Source: Topomyia yanbarensis
Lineage: Eukaryota > Arthropoda > Insecta > Diptera > Culicidae
Reading direction: 5' to 3'
Length of the DNA stretch: 64,000 nucleotides
Assembly (NCBI RefSeq): GCF_030247195.1
Contig: NC_080670.1
Span: 31,234,497 to 31,298,496, forward strand
Positions 50,101-62,703 of the stretch are shown one piece after another. How positions within the stretch are numbered: position 1 is the stretch's first letter; every line of letters begins with the position of its first letter. The translations under genes and the position numbers were made by a program. A model generated the notes under the pieces. That model searched no databases, was not told where the DNA came from, and saw only the letters and a program-made list of their open reading frames with translations.

Positions 50101-53100
50101 TGTTGGCGATCAGCTTGCCGGAGTTGGTCCCTAGCTTGACGCTGGACAGGCTCAACCGATCGAACTCGAAAAAGTCGCTGCGTTGGTTGATAGTGTTAGG
50201 GAGAAAAAAACAAGCAAAGCGGTTGGTTTAATGTTGAGGCTAATGTTCTGAAAAAATGTGTTCGCTATTTTGAAATACAGCTGAGCAGTTCTTACGAAGA
50301 TACTCTAATACGGGATCTCACGTGTTTCTTCCCATCTTTTCATATAGACAATTCAAAACCTGATATTGATGATTACGAATGGAATGAATAAACTACGATA
50401 AGGCAGAACTCTTTTACAAGGATAATAAACAGCCTTGGACAAGTTATCTTACCTTGTCAGATTGGCGGTATTGAAGTTCGTTGCGAAATTGGTGAAGGTC
50501 GATTTGAATCCTCCGGAACTGGTAGTCGTCGGTCGACTGTTCTGGCTCTTAGAAATCCCACTACTAAAATAGTCACAGAAAAACCGTCATCAATAAAAGC
50601 TCCCAACCAAATACATCCACTATACTCACTCCGATGATCCAATACTGGTTTCCGACAGCCGACTGGAGTCGATGCTAACCTGCGGCAGCGCCGAGATTTG
50701 CCTTCTCAACGTCACTTCGCTCTCCCGATCGATCTTGATGTCGGTCGTGCGCTTGCCGTACTTCTCCTCCACACTGGACTGAATGCTCGCGAAGCACTTC
50801 TCCAACCGATCGTGGAACGGTAGCAGGCTAGCTGGAGTCTTCATCTTGTGCACCAGAATGGCCACCTCCAGCAGGGGTATTTGCGACGCTATCAAATCCT
50901 TCAACTGCGCTACAAATCTATTGTTCTCCGGGTATCGGATCACATATTCCGGCGTCAGGAATGCATCCTCATAGATCGGAATGCCACCGTTCACTGCCGC
51001 ATCCACAACTCCGTGGATGATGGCGCTCAGCGAGTGAATCGGAATGTTCGGATCTGCCTGGTGCTCCAGGACCAGCTCTCGAATGCTGCGATTTTTCGCT
51101 TCTACCGATTCGATCGCCATTTCAATGGGAGATATCTATGAGAAAAAAAAATACATTCAACTATCAAAGTTACTAATCATTAATCTATTCAACACCTACC
51201 ATGAATGTCTCGGAAGACTTCACCGGGAACCACCGTAGAATTCCCGGCAGCGCATCGGTCGTACGCAGTACTGTTCGCTCGTACGAAGTGTTAGCGATAT
51301 CATCACCCCCTCCGCACGAGTCCCGAATCGGACGAGAGAACTGAAATTCGCTCACATTGTTTGACTGGTAGAACTTCACAATGTTCGACGCAATATTTTT
51401 CTTGTCCTTGCCCAGCCGACGATCACGACCAACGGGATCAACCTTCACGATTTGAATAAACTGCCCATCACTTTGTCGAATTTCCTGGCCCGGATTTAAG
51501 GTTGGAACCAACTCCGCCCGTGGATGCTGACTTAGAATGCGGGTGTTGAACGAACCGGCGTCTTCGTACTCGTTGCCACGATATACGAATTCCTGATTGC
51601 GTAAAAACTGAGGGAATCCATAGCCATAGAATGCCACCCTGTAGTAGTTCGATTCATAGCGTTTCTCCCGTAGAATCTTTTCATAGAACTGGGACATCTT
51701 TTTGTACAGCTCGGCAAGGCTTAGATAGTCGTAGATTTCGTTTTCGTACTGCAGCGACAGCTCCTTGCACATATCAATGGCCGATTCCCACATTTTTCCT
51801 CGATCAAACAGATCGATAATGTCCCGGTACAGTTTCTCCTTGAGGGCCCAATGAGTACTGCATGACAGGTGTCGACTGGATTTCAGCAGGGCAGACAAAG
51901 GAGAATCGTTCCAGCATAGTTCGTTGCTGTGCAGTTTCAGAGTGTAGGCAGCTTCCGTGAAGTTATCGAACTCCATGTGTAGGTCGCACAGTTTGTTCAC
52001 GTAACGAATGTACATTTCCTTGCGATTCACCTCGGAATAGAACTGCAGCAAACTAACCGTGCAAGCCATGCGATTTTCCTTGCTTTCGTCGTGGATTAGA
52101 CACCGATATTCCAGCAGTTTCTCCATCAGCCGAGTCAACACGTTAACGCACTGTAATCCAGGTGACTGGAGCGTGTTATGATTGCTGCACGATTCGTGCA
52201 TGATTTCGTAAAACAGGTCCTTGTATTCGGCGTCTCCGTAACCTCCCTCTATGTAGTGATCAAGCTTCTCGATGATCTCCTTCTCGAAATCGTTGAAATT
52301 TCCTTTTATGTGACTCGTGTTCCGTTTCGTATCCCCGTAGCTTTCCATCACGTACTTCGAGCTATAGTACTCGCATTGCATCATGTCGAAAAAGATCGGA
52401 ATAGAAGCTTTCCTCAGCTCCAATTCCGGAATCATGCTCATCTCCAGGATCGGACCAACCAGCTGCGGTACGAAAATAATCTTATGTTCCCCCAAGTTGA
52501 ACCACATCTTTCTGATCTCGAACGCCGTCTCCCTACGAATGTCCCGATAGTTGCTCAATATCAGCGACTGCTTCGTCTTGCTGAACAGGTTCAACTGCAG
52601 CGCCGGCTGCGTCAGAAATGTGATCGAGCACTGGAAGTAATTCGACCAAACCTGCTTCTCGAACGGCGAAAAGAACCACTCCATAATCACGCCGGCAAAA
52701 TGCCGTAAGCTCTCCAGTATCACAGTATTCTGGTGCATGATCATGTCCAACCAGTCCACCGGAAACACCGGCTTGGACACCAACTCTTTGAACACCAGCA
52801 GAATCTCCATCAGAAAATCCAACAGATCGTAACTGGTGAGAAAACTTCGCACGTACGCCTGATAGTGATTCTCCTTCATGCTACGGAAGATACCAAGCAT
52901 AATCGCGACCAGATTACCGACCAGCGGATTATCACGGTCCATGGCGATCGAGCTTTGAATGACCGTTCTCAGCAGTATCTGCATGATCTCACGGACGTCG
53001 TTATCGGTGGAACCGATATCCTCCTCGCTGTGGAATAACAGCTCCAACATGTTATTCATGATATTGACGCACTCGGCCACCTAGATTTCGAGGGGTTATG

Positions 53101-53606
53101 ATAGAAAGTTAGTTTAATTTACAATTTTATCAATATGGAGTATGAACAAAGAACCAATTCATTGCATGATTTAATATAGTTGAGACACGACAACGTGTAC
53201 GTTGTTCGGTCTCGCCTGTCAAGGTCCGTTGTTGGCACGAGAGTTTAAGAGAAAATTCTGATAAAAAATGCACACCGAAAAGCAATTATTTCTGGCGTTG
53301 TGCTGCAACAAACACATTAGCACAGAAGCCTATACACGACACTCGCTTTCAGCATGCGGCCAACACACATCAGCACACTCTCACTGTTGCATATACACAC
53401 TATCGTTACTCAGCTATGCACTTTGGTTGATGGTTACGATCTGAATCGACCAACGGATGAGCTTGTGTGGGTGTGTTATGATAAATAAATACCTTCGTCT
53501 TGGCGGTGGTTTCGCGCGTGTGCAGCTGTGACTTGCTCTCCCCCAGCACCTTGGCCGCCTTGATCAGGTTCTTCTCCTGCTGCCGGATGTCGAACATGAA
53601 GTCGCC
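47176..53606 (-). CDS. mbc: Myoblast city / DOCK1-type Rac guanine exchange factor, C-terminal part
   Basis: Eight exons in the window, all phase-consistent: 53493-53606, 51200-53080, 50630-51135, 50453-50563, 50070-50177, 49083-49158, 48801-49013 and 47176-47676, giving 1169 residues to a TGA. The order is a helical (armadillo-like) region with RKASIPIFFDMMQCEY, then KENRMACTV and EMYIRYVNKLCDLH, and the DHR-2 catalytic domain (FDRGKMWESAI, YRVAFYGYGFPQFLRN, TDALPGILRWFPV, AAVNGGIPIYEDAF). A basic Ser-rich tail (SSPGSKNKKDKT) and SH3-binding motifs VPPPLPLKTR and PPTPPPKP follow. DOCK1-like wording (EIIEKLDHYIEGG, IHDESKENRM) favours Mbc over Sponge (DOCK3/4). It should activate Rac with ELMO and Crk in myoblast fusion and engulfment. 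The N-terminal SH3 and DHR-1 exons lie beyond the right edge. AAG|GTATGA near the end could be another donor. Confidence 0.93.
47826..48016. mobile_element. MITE in the last mbc intron (related to 16942-17188)
   Basis: The left arm 'ctcttttgtttaccattgat' pairs with the right arm 'aaatggtaaacacaaaagag'. The arms share the 'tgtcat.ccaatcgag.acgag' block with the MITE at 16942. Confidence 0.75.
48192..48363. mobile_element. Palindromic MITE in the last mbc intron
   Basis: GCCCCAGTAAAGTTCAGCCG pairs with the inverted right end GCCCCAGATAAGCACAGCCG. Both arms continue as 'gaaatgaa(c/t)(t/c)ggaattctggctgg'. Confidence 0.8.
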
Positions 53607-54106
53607 CTGCTCAATTCGAGTGGAAGCGCGATGGTTGTTTGTTTCGTTCCGTTTAGTAAGAGGGTAGCACACAGTGATTTTATTCGCACACAGCCAAACA
53701 ATTGCAGCAAAGGCAGGATTTTTGAAGGAGGGAGATTGATGTGTGGGTTGTTTTCGGTGTTATGATACCGATTTGGAAGTGTTGGTGAAACAACCGAAAA
53801 AACAGTGTAAAGAGTTTCGAAAATGTCCGTTCACCAAGTTGATTTATTTATAATATTGGAAAGTGTCATGTCATCACATTTTATTGTAGGAATTTTATTA
53901 GGTGAAAAGGAGTAGGAAGAAAAAACAACTTGTTAAAATAATAGTATTTTCTAGTATGCAAATGATTAACTAACACAATTAGTAACTGTAACTCCAAACA
54001 CCAGGTTAGAAGAGGTGAATAAAACAGATGTTAATTGTTAGAAAAGAAATAATGTTAGGCTAAATTCCCGAAGGTAACAATAACGGTGAAAGTAAGCGAT
54101 TAGTAA
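53607..54106. other. mbc intron, nothing further recognised
   Basis: This is the start of a probable mbc intron that runs past the right edge. No DOCK exon was found on the minus strand between here and 64000. Confidence 0.5.
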
Positions 54107-54382
54107 AGTCGTGATTCGCTGCTTAGGCCACACTCTTGTCCAACTAACGAATTTGATTCGCTAGTTGTACCGACTGACAAATGTCAAAAACTTTCCAAAG
54201 GAGATGTTGGCCGTGTAAATGCATCCGTTCACATCTCTAAATATTGTCAGATTGATTGTCAAAGTAAATTTGACATGAGATTTTGGCATTCAGATGCTTT
54301 TTAGTTGGACAATGGTCCAACTAGCGGAGGTCCAACTAAAAAGCAGTCCAGTTAAAAAGTGTCCAACCAGCGAATCACGACT
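54107..54382 (+). mobile_element. MITE, copy 2 (same family as 14241-14502)
   Basis: The ends AGTCGTGATTCGCTG and the inverted AGTCGTGATTCGCTGGTTGG carry several 'ggtccaactag' blocks. It matches 14241-14502 in reverse. Confidence 0.8.
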
Positions 54383-54538
54383 GTATTGCAAAATGTCAAG
54401 TCCAGTGCAGGAACAATATTTTTTTTGAGTCGGGAGATTTCTATTAAGCACAATCTAGGATTATTTTATATGCGGTTTTTATATTGTCCGTTTCTTCCAA
54501 TTTACCCTTGTGGAATTCGCTGGTGTAAGGGGCCGTAC

Positions 54539-55293
54539 ACAAATGACGTAGCTTTTTGGGCGATTTTTGACCCCTCCCTCCCCCTCGTAGCATTTGGTCA
54601 CAAAATTCTAACCTCCCCCTCGTAAATAACGTAGCATTTACCTACCCCCTCCCCCTCGTCCCATGCAAAGCGCCCGGGTGATGAAAAAAAATTACATGTT
54701 TTTCAATTATTTTAAATACATGTCCTTTCAAAATGTTTGACGACTTTTATCAACATTTTCATTATAACAGCAAATTGCGTGCAAAATAAGCCCATTTCAT
54801 CACAAATATAGTGTTGATAGTTTTGTTTTGAATTTTATATGTCAAGGGGAGCATAAAAAGAAGTTCTCTCAGTTCACAATCCTGCAGCTGCAAATGATTC
54901 TAAGAAGCATGCGTTCATTTAAATTACTAAATTTTGTTTGGTTGAATCCGAAGTGAAATTTTAATTCAGCTTCCAAACTAAGTCTACTAGTTAGCAACAT
55001 TAACTAACTAATGTAGCAAGTTAAATCCGCATACAAAATCTTTTCGTATTTTTGTGAACTTGTAATTCCGCGAATCGTAAAATTTACCTCATGAAAAACC
55101 GCATCAAAAGTAACTTGTTTGAATTCAAATTCATTTCTCTTGGGAATGGAGGATCATTAAATTGTTTTCTCTAAACAATGGGTTTTAAACTTAATGCTAC
55201 GTCGCACAACTTCTGACCCTACCCTCCCCCTCGTCACAAATTTGGTATACCCTCCCTACCCCCCAGAATGCTACGTCATTTATGCATAGCCCC
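54539..55293. mobile_element. 755-bp MITE flanked by TAA
   Basis: The left end GGGGCCGTACACAAATGACG and the inverted right end GGGGCTATGCATAAATGACG both continue TAGC. TAA stands at 54536-54538 and 55294-55296. Subterminal 'cctccccctcgt' blocks recur on both sides. The TAA target fits PIF/Harbinger. Confidence 0.8.
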
Positions 55294-55617
55294 TAAGACT
55301 GAGATCCAAAGTATCCATATCTGTACCAAAAAACTAGGAGTGGGTAATGTCCGGGACGTAACCGCGGTGTTGACGTAGGACTAAACTTGGGCATATCATA
55401 TGACATTCATGGATAATTTGAGCCAATGCACTTTTTGAATGAATGTTTACTGGAAATTTCATGTCGAATGAGATTGCCACATTCACTGATTTTCTAGGAC
55501 TTGCAAAAACCTTCGGGTTTGTAGATTAATTTGATAAACATTTGCTTATATGAATCACTGGTAAATGTATACAAGAATTGACAGGCGCAAACTTATTAAA
55601 TGGAACTTTCTAATTCA

Positions 55618-58600
55618 ATTCTTTCTCCATTATGTTTTCATCCTAAAAAGAACGGTTTGTAGATAACTATATTTGGTGATACCAGACGAGAATCCTTGCT
55701 AACGATTCGAACCTTGCCCGAATTCGCTTCTGCTGCGTACATACACGAACATTCCCCTTTCGCAGCTCACATCGAATGAGCATTGTATATCGGAATGCGA
55801 TCTCTTTTATAAACTTCTTAGTGCAGATGGTAGTCCATCCCTTTGTGCGACAAATGAAAATATTTTCATCATTCGTTTTGGCGTGGCATTCGCTTAGTAG
55901 CAGGGTTGCCACATTCACTAATGTTCTAGAAAGATTTGCATTGTAGATTCTTTCTAAATAAATTCTTTCTCCATTATATTTTCATCCTAATAAGAACGGT
56001 TTGCAGATAACTATTTTTGGTGATACCAGACGAGTACATACACCAGATGCGTACATACACGAACATTCCCCTTTCGCAGCTCACATCGAATGAGCATTGT
56101 ATGTCGGAATGCGATCTCTTTTATAAACTTCTTAGTGCAGATGGTAGTCCATCCCTTTGTGCGACAAATGAAAATATTTTCATCATTCGTTTTGGCGTGG
56201 CATTCGCTTAGTAGCAGGGTTGCCACATTCACTAATGTTCTAGTAAGATTTGCATTGTAGATTAATTCGATAAACATTGGTTTATATGTGTCATTGATAA
56301 AGTACAGCAGACTTGACAGGCGCAAACTCAATCCAAGTTATTAAAAGGAGCTTTCTAAATAAATTCTTTCTCCATTATATTTTCATCCTAATAAGAACGG
56401 TTTGCAGATAACTATTTTTGGTGATACCAGACGATTACATACACCAGATGCGTACATACACGAACATTCCCCTTTCGCAGCTCACATCGAATGAGCATTG
56501 TATATCGGAATGCGATCTCTTTTATAAACTTCTTAGTGCAGATGGTAGTCCATCCCTTTGTGCGACAAATGAAAATATTTTCATCATTTTTTTTGGCGTG
56601 GCATTCGCTTAGTAGCAGGGTTGCCACATTCACTAATGTTCTAGTAAGATTTGCATTGTAGATTAATTCGATAAACATTGGTTTATATGTGTCATTGATA
56701 AAGTACAGCAGACTTGACAGGCGCAAACTCAATCCAAGTTATTAAAAGGAGCTTTCTAAATAAATTCTTTCTCCATTATATTTTCATCCTAATAAGAACG
56801 GTTTGCAGATAACTATTTTTGGTGATACCAGACGATTACATACACCAGATGCGTACATACACGAACATTCCCCTTTCGCAGCTCACATCGAATGAGCATT
56901 GTATATCGGAATGCGATCTCTTTTATAAACTTCTTAGTGCAGATGGTAGTCCATCCCTTTGTGCGACAAATGAAAATATTTTCATCATTTTTTTTGGCGT
57001 GGCATTCGCTTAGTAGCAGGGTTGCCACATTCACTAATGTTCTAGTAAGATTTGCATTGTAGATTAATTCGATAAACATTGGTTTATATGTGTCATTGAT
57101 AAAGTACAGCAGACTTGACAGGCGCAAACTCAATCCAAGTTATTAAAAGGAGCTTTCTAAATAAATTCTTTCTCCATTATATTTTCATCCTAATAAGAAC
57201 GGTTTGCAGATAACTATTTTTGGTGATACCAGACGAGTACATACACCAGATGCGTACATACACGAACATTCCCCTTTCGCAGCTCACATCGAATGAGCAT
57301 TGTATGTCGGAATGCGATCTCTTTTATAAACTTCTTAGTGCAGATGGTAGTCCATCCCTTTGTGCGACAAATGAAAATATTTTCATCATTCGTTTTGGCG
57401 TGGCATTCGCTTAGTAGCAGGGTTGCCACATTCACTAATGTTCTAGTAAGATTTGCATTGTAGATTAATTCGATAAACATTGGTTTATATGTGTCATTGA
57501 TAAAGTACAGCAGACTTGACAGGCGCAAACTCAATCCAAGTTATTAAAAGGAGCTTTCTAAATAAATTCTTTCTCCATTATATTTTCATCCTAATAAGAA
57601 CGGTTTGCAGATAACTATTTTTGGTGATACCAGACGATTACATACACCAGATGCGTACATACACGAACATTCCCCTTTCGCAGCTCACATCGAATGAGCA
57701 TTGTATATCGGAATGCGATCTCTTTTATAAACTTCTTAGTGCAGATGGTAGTCCATCCCTTTGTGCGACAAATGAAAATATTTTCATCATTTTTTTTGGC
57801 GTGGCATTCGCTTAGTAGCAGGGTTGCCACATTCACTAATGTTCTAGTAAGATTTGCATTGTAGATTAATTCGATAAACATTGGTTTATATGTGTCATTG
57901 ATAAAGTACAGCAGACTTGACAGGCGCAAACTCAATCCAAGTTATTAAAAGGAGCTTTCTAAATAAATTCTTTCTCCATTATATTTTCATCCTAATAAGA
58001 ACGGTTTGCAGATAACTATTTTTGGTGATACCAGACGAGTACATACACCAGATGCGTACATACACGAACATTCCCCTTTCGCAGCTCACATCGAATGAGC
58101 ATTGTATGTCGGAATGCGATCTCTTTTATAAACTTCTTAGTGCAGATGGTAGTCCATCCCTTTGTGCGACAAATGAAAATATTTTCATCATTCGTTTTGG
58201 CGTGGCATTCGCTTAGTAGCAGGGTTGCCACATTCACTAATGTTCTAGTAAGATTTGCATTGTAGATTAATTCGATAAACATTGGTTTATATGTGTCATT
58301 GATAAAGTACAGCAGACTTGACAGGCGCAAACTCAATCCAAGTTATTAAAAGGAGCTTTCTAAATAAATTCTTTCTCCATTATATTTTCATCCTAATAAG
58401 AACGGTTTGCAGATAACTATTTTTGGTGATACCAGACGATTACATACACCAGATGCGTACATACACGAACATTCCCCTTTCGCAGCTCACATCGAATGAG
58501 CATTGTATATCGGAATGCGATCTCTTTTATAAACTTCTTAGTGCAGATGGTAGTCCATCCCTTTGTGCGACAAATGAAAATATTTTCATCATTTTTTTTT

Positions 58601-59035
58601 GGCGTGGCATTCGCTTACTAGCAGGGTTTCCACATTCACTAATGTTCTAGAAAGATTTGCAAAAACCTACGGGTTTGTAGATTAATTCGATAAACATTGG
58701 TTTATGTGTCACTGCTAAAGTACAGCAGACTTGACAGGCGCACACTCAATGCAAGTTATTAAATGGAACTTTCTAATTCAATTCTTTCTCCATTATGTTT
58801 TCATCCTAAAAAGAACGGTTTGTAGATAACTATGTTTGGTGATACCAGACGAGAATCCTTGCTAACGATTCGAACCTTGCCCGAATTCGCATCTGCTGCG
58901 TACATACACGAACATTCCCCTTTCGCAGCTCACATCGAATGAGCATTGTATATCGGAATGCGATCTCTTTTATAAACTTCTTAGTGCAGATGGTAGTCCA
59001 TCCCTTTGTGCGACAAATGAAAATATTTTCATCAT
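55618..59035 (+). repeat. 401-bp tandem repeat array with higher-order pattern
   Basis: Nine units start at 55618, 55962, 56363, 56764, 57165, 57566, 57967, 58368 and 58781, each beginning 'attctttctccattat'. Units 2-7 are exactly 401 bp and nearly identical; unit 8 is 413 bp. The first and last units are diverged and carry an extra 'cgagaatccttgctaacgat' segment missing from the others. Inner units fall into two types: A (gacgagtac, tgtatgtcgg, attcgtttt) and B (gacgattac, tgtatatcgg, run of T). The order from unit 2 to 8 is A-B-B-A-B-A-B. Each inner unit carries a 106-codon minus frame, which I regard as incidental. Confidence 0.95.
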
Positions 59036-59520
59036 TCCACATTCACTAATGTTCTAGAAAGATTTGCAAAAACCACCATTCAAAGCACGGCTAATTAATG
59101 CTTTTACAAAATCATTTCTATCAAAATTTACGGTAAAATCTACGGAATCTACTACACAATTGTTTTAATTATTTCCCAACAAATCGCGCAAAAATCTGTT
59201 CCGTACAGCACAGCGCAAATAATTGACGTTGGAAAACAAATCGGCAACTTCAGCTGCCAAACACTTAGAAACGATCGAAGCATTTTTCCGTTAATATCAC
59301 TTTTCTGACTCAAATTGTTGTAGGTATTTTATTGCTTCCGTCCAATTGGTCAGTTTATTGGTTTTATCGCACATTTTTCGGATATTATTATAGAAAATAA
59401 CTAACCCGATAAGAGGGAAGTTATTTTCCAAAGCACGAAATGGAAATTTCAATTGTAATTCTTCTGAGAACGATTTTGTGGTCCTAATAAGGACCGTTTG
59501 TTGTGAATATTATTTCGCCG
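59036..59520. other. Intronic sequence, nothing recognised
   Basis: AT-rich; the first ~40 bp still resemble the edge of the 401-bp unit. No coding motif. Confidence 0.4.
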
Positions 59521-59529
59521 TTTCCCGCT

Positions 59530-59770
59530 CGGCATGATGATTATTCGCTTGGCATGGATAGCGCACAGATTGGTATTTTCCAACAAACTAACCAGGTAGG
59601 CCTCGCTGGCTTCTTAAAGGGCCATTACGGCTGAGCTCCGGAAGAGTAGGTTTTGAAATTCTGTGCAATCTCACGGACCAGGCACTGGAAGAGCAGCTTG
59701 CGAATTAGTAACTCTGTCCACTTCTGAGAGCAATGAATTTCACGCAGGGCGACGACTGTTCTTGGTTGGC
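59530..59770 (-). pseudogene. Histone H3 pseudogene
   Basis: Minus strand: [20 protein letters not shown] followed by [17 protein letters not shown], then after a frameshift SSAVMAL, a TAA in place of Gln, and [20 protein letters not shown] followed by AKRIIIMP. This is most of the H3 histone fold with stop and frameshift. It is a different copy from the one at 33128. Confidence 0.93.
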
Positions 59771-59779
59771 AGCGATAAG

Positions 59780-60720
59780 GCAGTAGCTATGATTTGGTTG
59801 GTGGTCAAAATGCAGCTTCTCGTTGAGCAGCACACGTACGTGTGTTCTGCTCTGTGGCTTACACACGTCTGGCTTTGAGAAAAACTGTGACACCCATATT
59901 TATAGGTTTTAGCATTAATGTTGATTCGCATTAAAAGTAGTTTTTGAACTTTTTAAACAAGTTTTACATAGCAAACAAGGTATCAATAGCAAGCGTTGAA
60001 CGTTTTCCTTTCGATTTATGAAACAAAATTAGTAATTCCTTGAGTAGGAGAAAAGTTATTAGAGTTCAAAGTGTACGTAACGCATCCGTTTTGAAAATTT
60101 TGAAATGACACCCAGTATAGTAAAGAAAGACGTAAGTCCTACGTCAAAAACAGCGGTTGTTTGATTTGGATAAAACGACTAGTTTTCTCGGTAACATATG
60201 GAAAAAACGGATCTGCGCCTATTATTTAAATGTTCAATGTATAAAATAATTCGTTTTAATTAGTTGGCGGAAACCTGAACTAAAGTCCTTCAAGGTAGAT
60301 CATTACAAGAATTAGAGAGGTTATACGTATATTTATTTGGCATCACTGTTGAGTTAAGCCGCTCTTCTTCAGGTGGTGAAACTGTTTCTTTTCCCTTAGG
60401 AGACTAACCGAATAATATAGAGTTTGTTCGGTACAAAAACCACTTTATTCAATTGGACTGTAAGCGATAGATCCCTAAGTGTCACTTGTTATGGTTGGTT
60501 GATAGTAGTTGCGGCTCTTGGTTCCTTATCGCTGCCCTCAAAATAGTAGAGATTCTCGTAGTATTAAACGTCGTCGAAGAAGAATCGGAATTGTATCGTA
60601 TCGGAATCGTTCACTACTGTTGGATTAAAATTCTATTTTTTCTTTTGCCAGAAATTGAAAACTAAAGCTGTTTCCATCAACCGGAGTCCGATTTCTTATA
60701 TATAACGCTCAAAAATGGTG
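59780..60720. other. Intronic sequence, nothing recognised
   Basis: No coding motif or clear inverted ends were identified. Confidence 0.4.
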
Positions 60721-60725
60721 CACTA

Positions 60726-61503
60726 CACGCCACCGAAAAATTACCTAAAATTGAGTACTTTTGACTCAATCTCGCAGTATCGTGCAGGAAGGTAAAAATA
60801 GGTAAACCGTGTTGAAGGTAGTTTCCATTTAACTAAGGCAAAAATCATAACTCAACCTTGAGTTTAATGTACTTGAATTTAAGTTGAATTTACCTAATTT
60901 TGAGTATACCCAAACAAAAGCAAAGAGAATAGGGAAAGAGACGAAGAGTGAAAATCAGTCAAAACGGCAACACTACCTTTATGATGATTTCAACACTAAA
61001 ATTTTGGCAACCGCTTCCACAGGCAGCACTTTAAATGACTCCTATTATATTTTGAAAACAAACCGTATGTCGATCGTTGGTTTTGTTTATCAAACGATGC
61101 GCATTTCGAAACAAAGAGATGAAATAATTCTAGAGCTTGTTTTTACTCATACATATACTCTAGAATACACCTCACAATCACAATTAAACCAAATTCTGAC
61201 GAAAATTGAAATTTCTTTTTTGATAGATGTACAATACTTATCTCCTCCAACTCAGGCGTGAGTAATGTTTATTTATATTGCACGATTGGTCTGCTCAATA
61301 AGGTATTTTTGGCTTCACACTATTCGTCTCTTTCCCTATTCTCTTTGCTCAAAAGTACCTTACTGCACGGAAGACCTCGACTGAGTCGAATCTCTCGTTT
61401 TGCTTTTGACAACACTAATAAGTGCGAAAGCAACGCATAACTCAAAAGTACCTAAATTTAAGTTAAAAAGAACTTATTCTGTGGGTTGTTTCATTTTTGC
61501 GTG
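60726..61503. mobile_element. TA-flanked MITE, long copy
   Basis: The ends CACGCCACCGAAAAATTACC and the inverted CACGCAAAAATGAAACAACC are flanked by TA on both sides (60724-60725 and 61504-61505). It shares 'tgttgaaggtagtttcc', 'aatttaagttgaat' and 'aacttattctgtgggttgtt' with 62337-62703. The TA target suggests Tc1/mariner mobilisation. Confidence 0.8.
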
Positions 61504-61738
61504 TACAAAAATTGGCACATTTCTGAATATTGCACAAAACTGGTGTCACTCACGCCGGTCATCTTTCAGTGCGTGTGATGATGCTGATGATGGTAATGAC
61601 GTCGGGCGCTCATCGGTAGCGACGGTACGCTCTCTCGCATTCGTTCGGTCAGTAAAATAGGACAGCGCTATGATGGCTAGCTTGGATTGGAAATGTTTTT
61701 TTTTCTTGTTAGCGCACCAAATGAGTCATTTATTGCTT

Positions 61739-61955
61739 GTGGCACTAAAAACTGGATTCTAACCGCACTGCGCACTTAATATTCTTCTATTAAATTCTTG
61801 TCATAGACTGGTTAGTTCGACTGGTCTGTCTATGAATGTATCATCTCTATCACTTGAAATACATATGTGTTTTGACAGCTCGCTGTTTTCAGTAGCAGTT
61901 TGATCACTCGCACTTTGAAAGTGCAGAGTCCAGGTTGGTGGGAAGTGCGCAATAC
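61739..61955 (+). repeat. Dispersed repeat, inverted partner of 23838-24046
   Basis: See the partner entry; about 215 bp of close similarity. Confidence 0.85.
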
Positions 61956-62336
61956 ATGGCAAGGTTACGGTGAATCGAATGGATTTATGTTGCTTTTCTT
62001 CTTGCGAACGCAATTCCCTCGACTGGAATCGTAGGTTCATACGTAACTAGATGGATCGGTTTTCTTTGACCGTACTAAACCGCGCGAACTTCCTACTTTT
62101 TCGAGTGTTGCGAACCGAAAGAACTTTCTTGGTGGTTACTAAGCCTAGCTAAGCCCGGATGATACCTCAAAACCTCAACTTGTGCGATATCATCCGAACT
62201 GACATTTGTATTGTCAAAACCTTGGCGGCCCTTCCAATGGCTGCAACAGCGATGGGTACTATGTTGCGCGACGTTATCCTCACACCGCTGTGATGAGACA
62301 CCTTGGCCGCTGAAGCCCATCTGTGTGAGTAACCTA

Positions 62337-62703
62337 CACGGATACGAGAAACTACCAAAAGTTGAGCTCTTTTGACTCAATCTCGGGGTATCGTGGAATA
62401 AGGTAAAATTAGGTAAACCGTGTTGAAGGTAGTTTCCCTTTAACCACGGCAAAAATCACAACTCATTGAGAGGTTTTTTATACTCAACTTTGAGTTAAAT
62501 ATACTTAAATTTAAGTTGAATCTACCTAGTTTTGAGTAAACTTCAAACAACTCAAAAGTACCATATTCCATGGAAGACCAGGACTGAGTCGAATCTCTCT
62601 CTCTTTGTTATTGACAACACTAATAAGTGCGAAAGCGAAAACTCAAAACTAGCTAAATTTAAGTTAAAAGAACTTATTCTGTGGGTTGTTCTATTTTTCC
62701 GTG
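62337..62703. mobile_element. TA-flanked MITE, short copy with internal deletion
   Basis: The ends CACGGATACGAGAAACTACC and the inverted CACGGAAAAATAGAACAACC are flanked by TA (62335-62336 and 62704-62705). It is the same family as 60726-61503 but about 410 bp shorter, the middle being missing. Confidence 0.8.

Noticed and set aside
52178..53038. Plus-strand ORFs opposite the long mbc exon
   Set aside because: They are antisense shadows of the 1881-bp mbc coding exon.
56011..58336. Repeated 106-codon minus-strand frames in the 401-bp units as a gene family
   Set aside because: They occur once per satellite unit, have no recognisable motif, and the boundary units break the frame, so they follow from the repeat sequence.
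55618..59035. Regular repeats suggesting a CRISPR array
   Set aside because: The units are 401 bp with no short repeat/unique-spacer structure, and the context is a eukaryotic intron.
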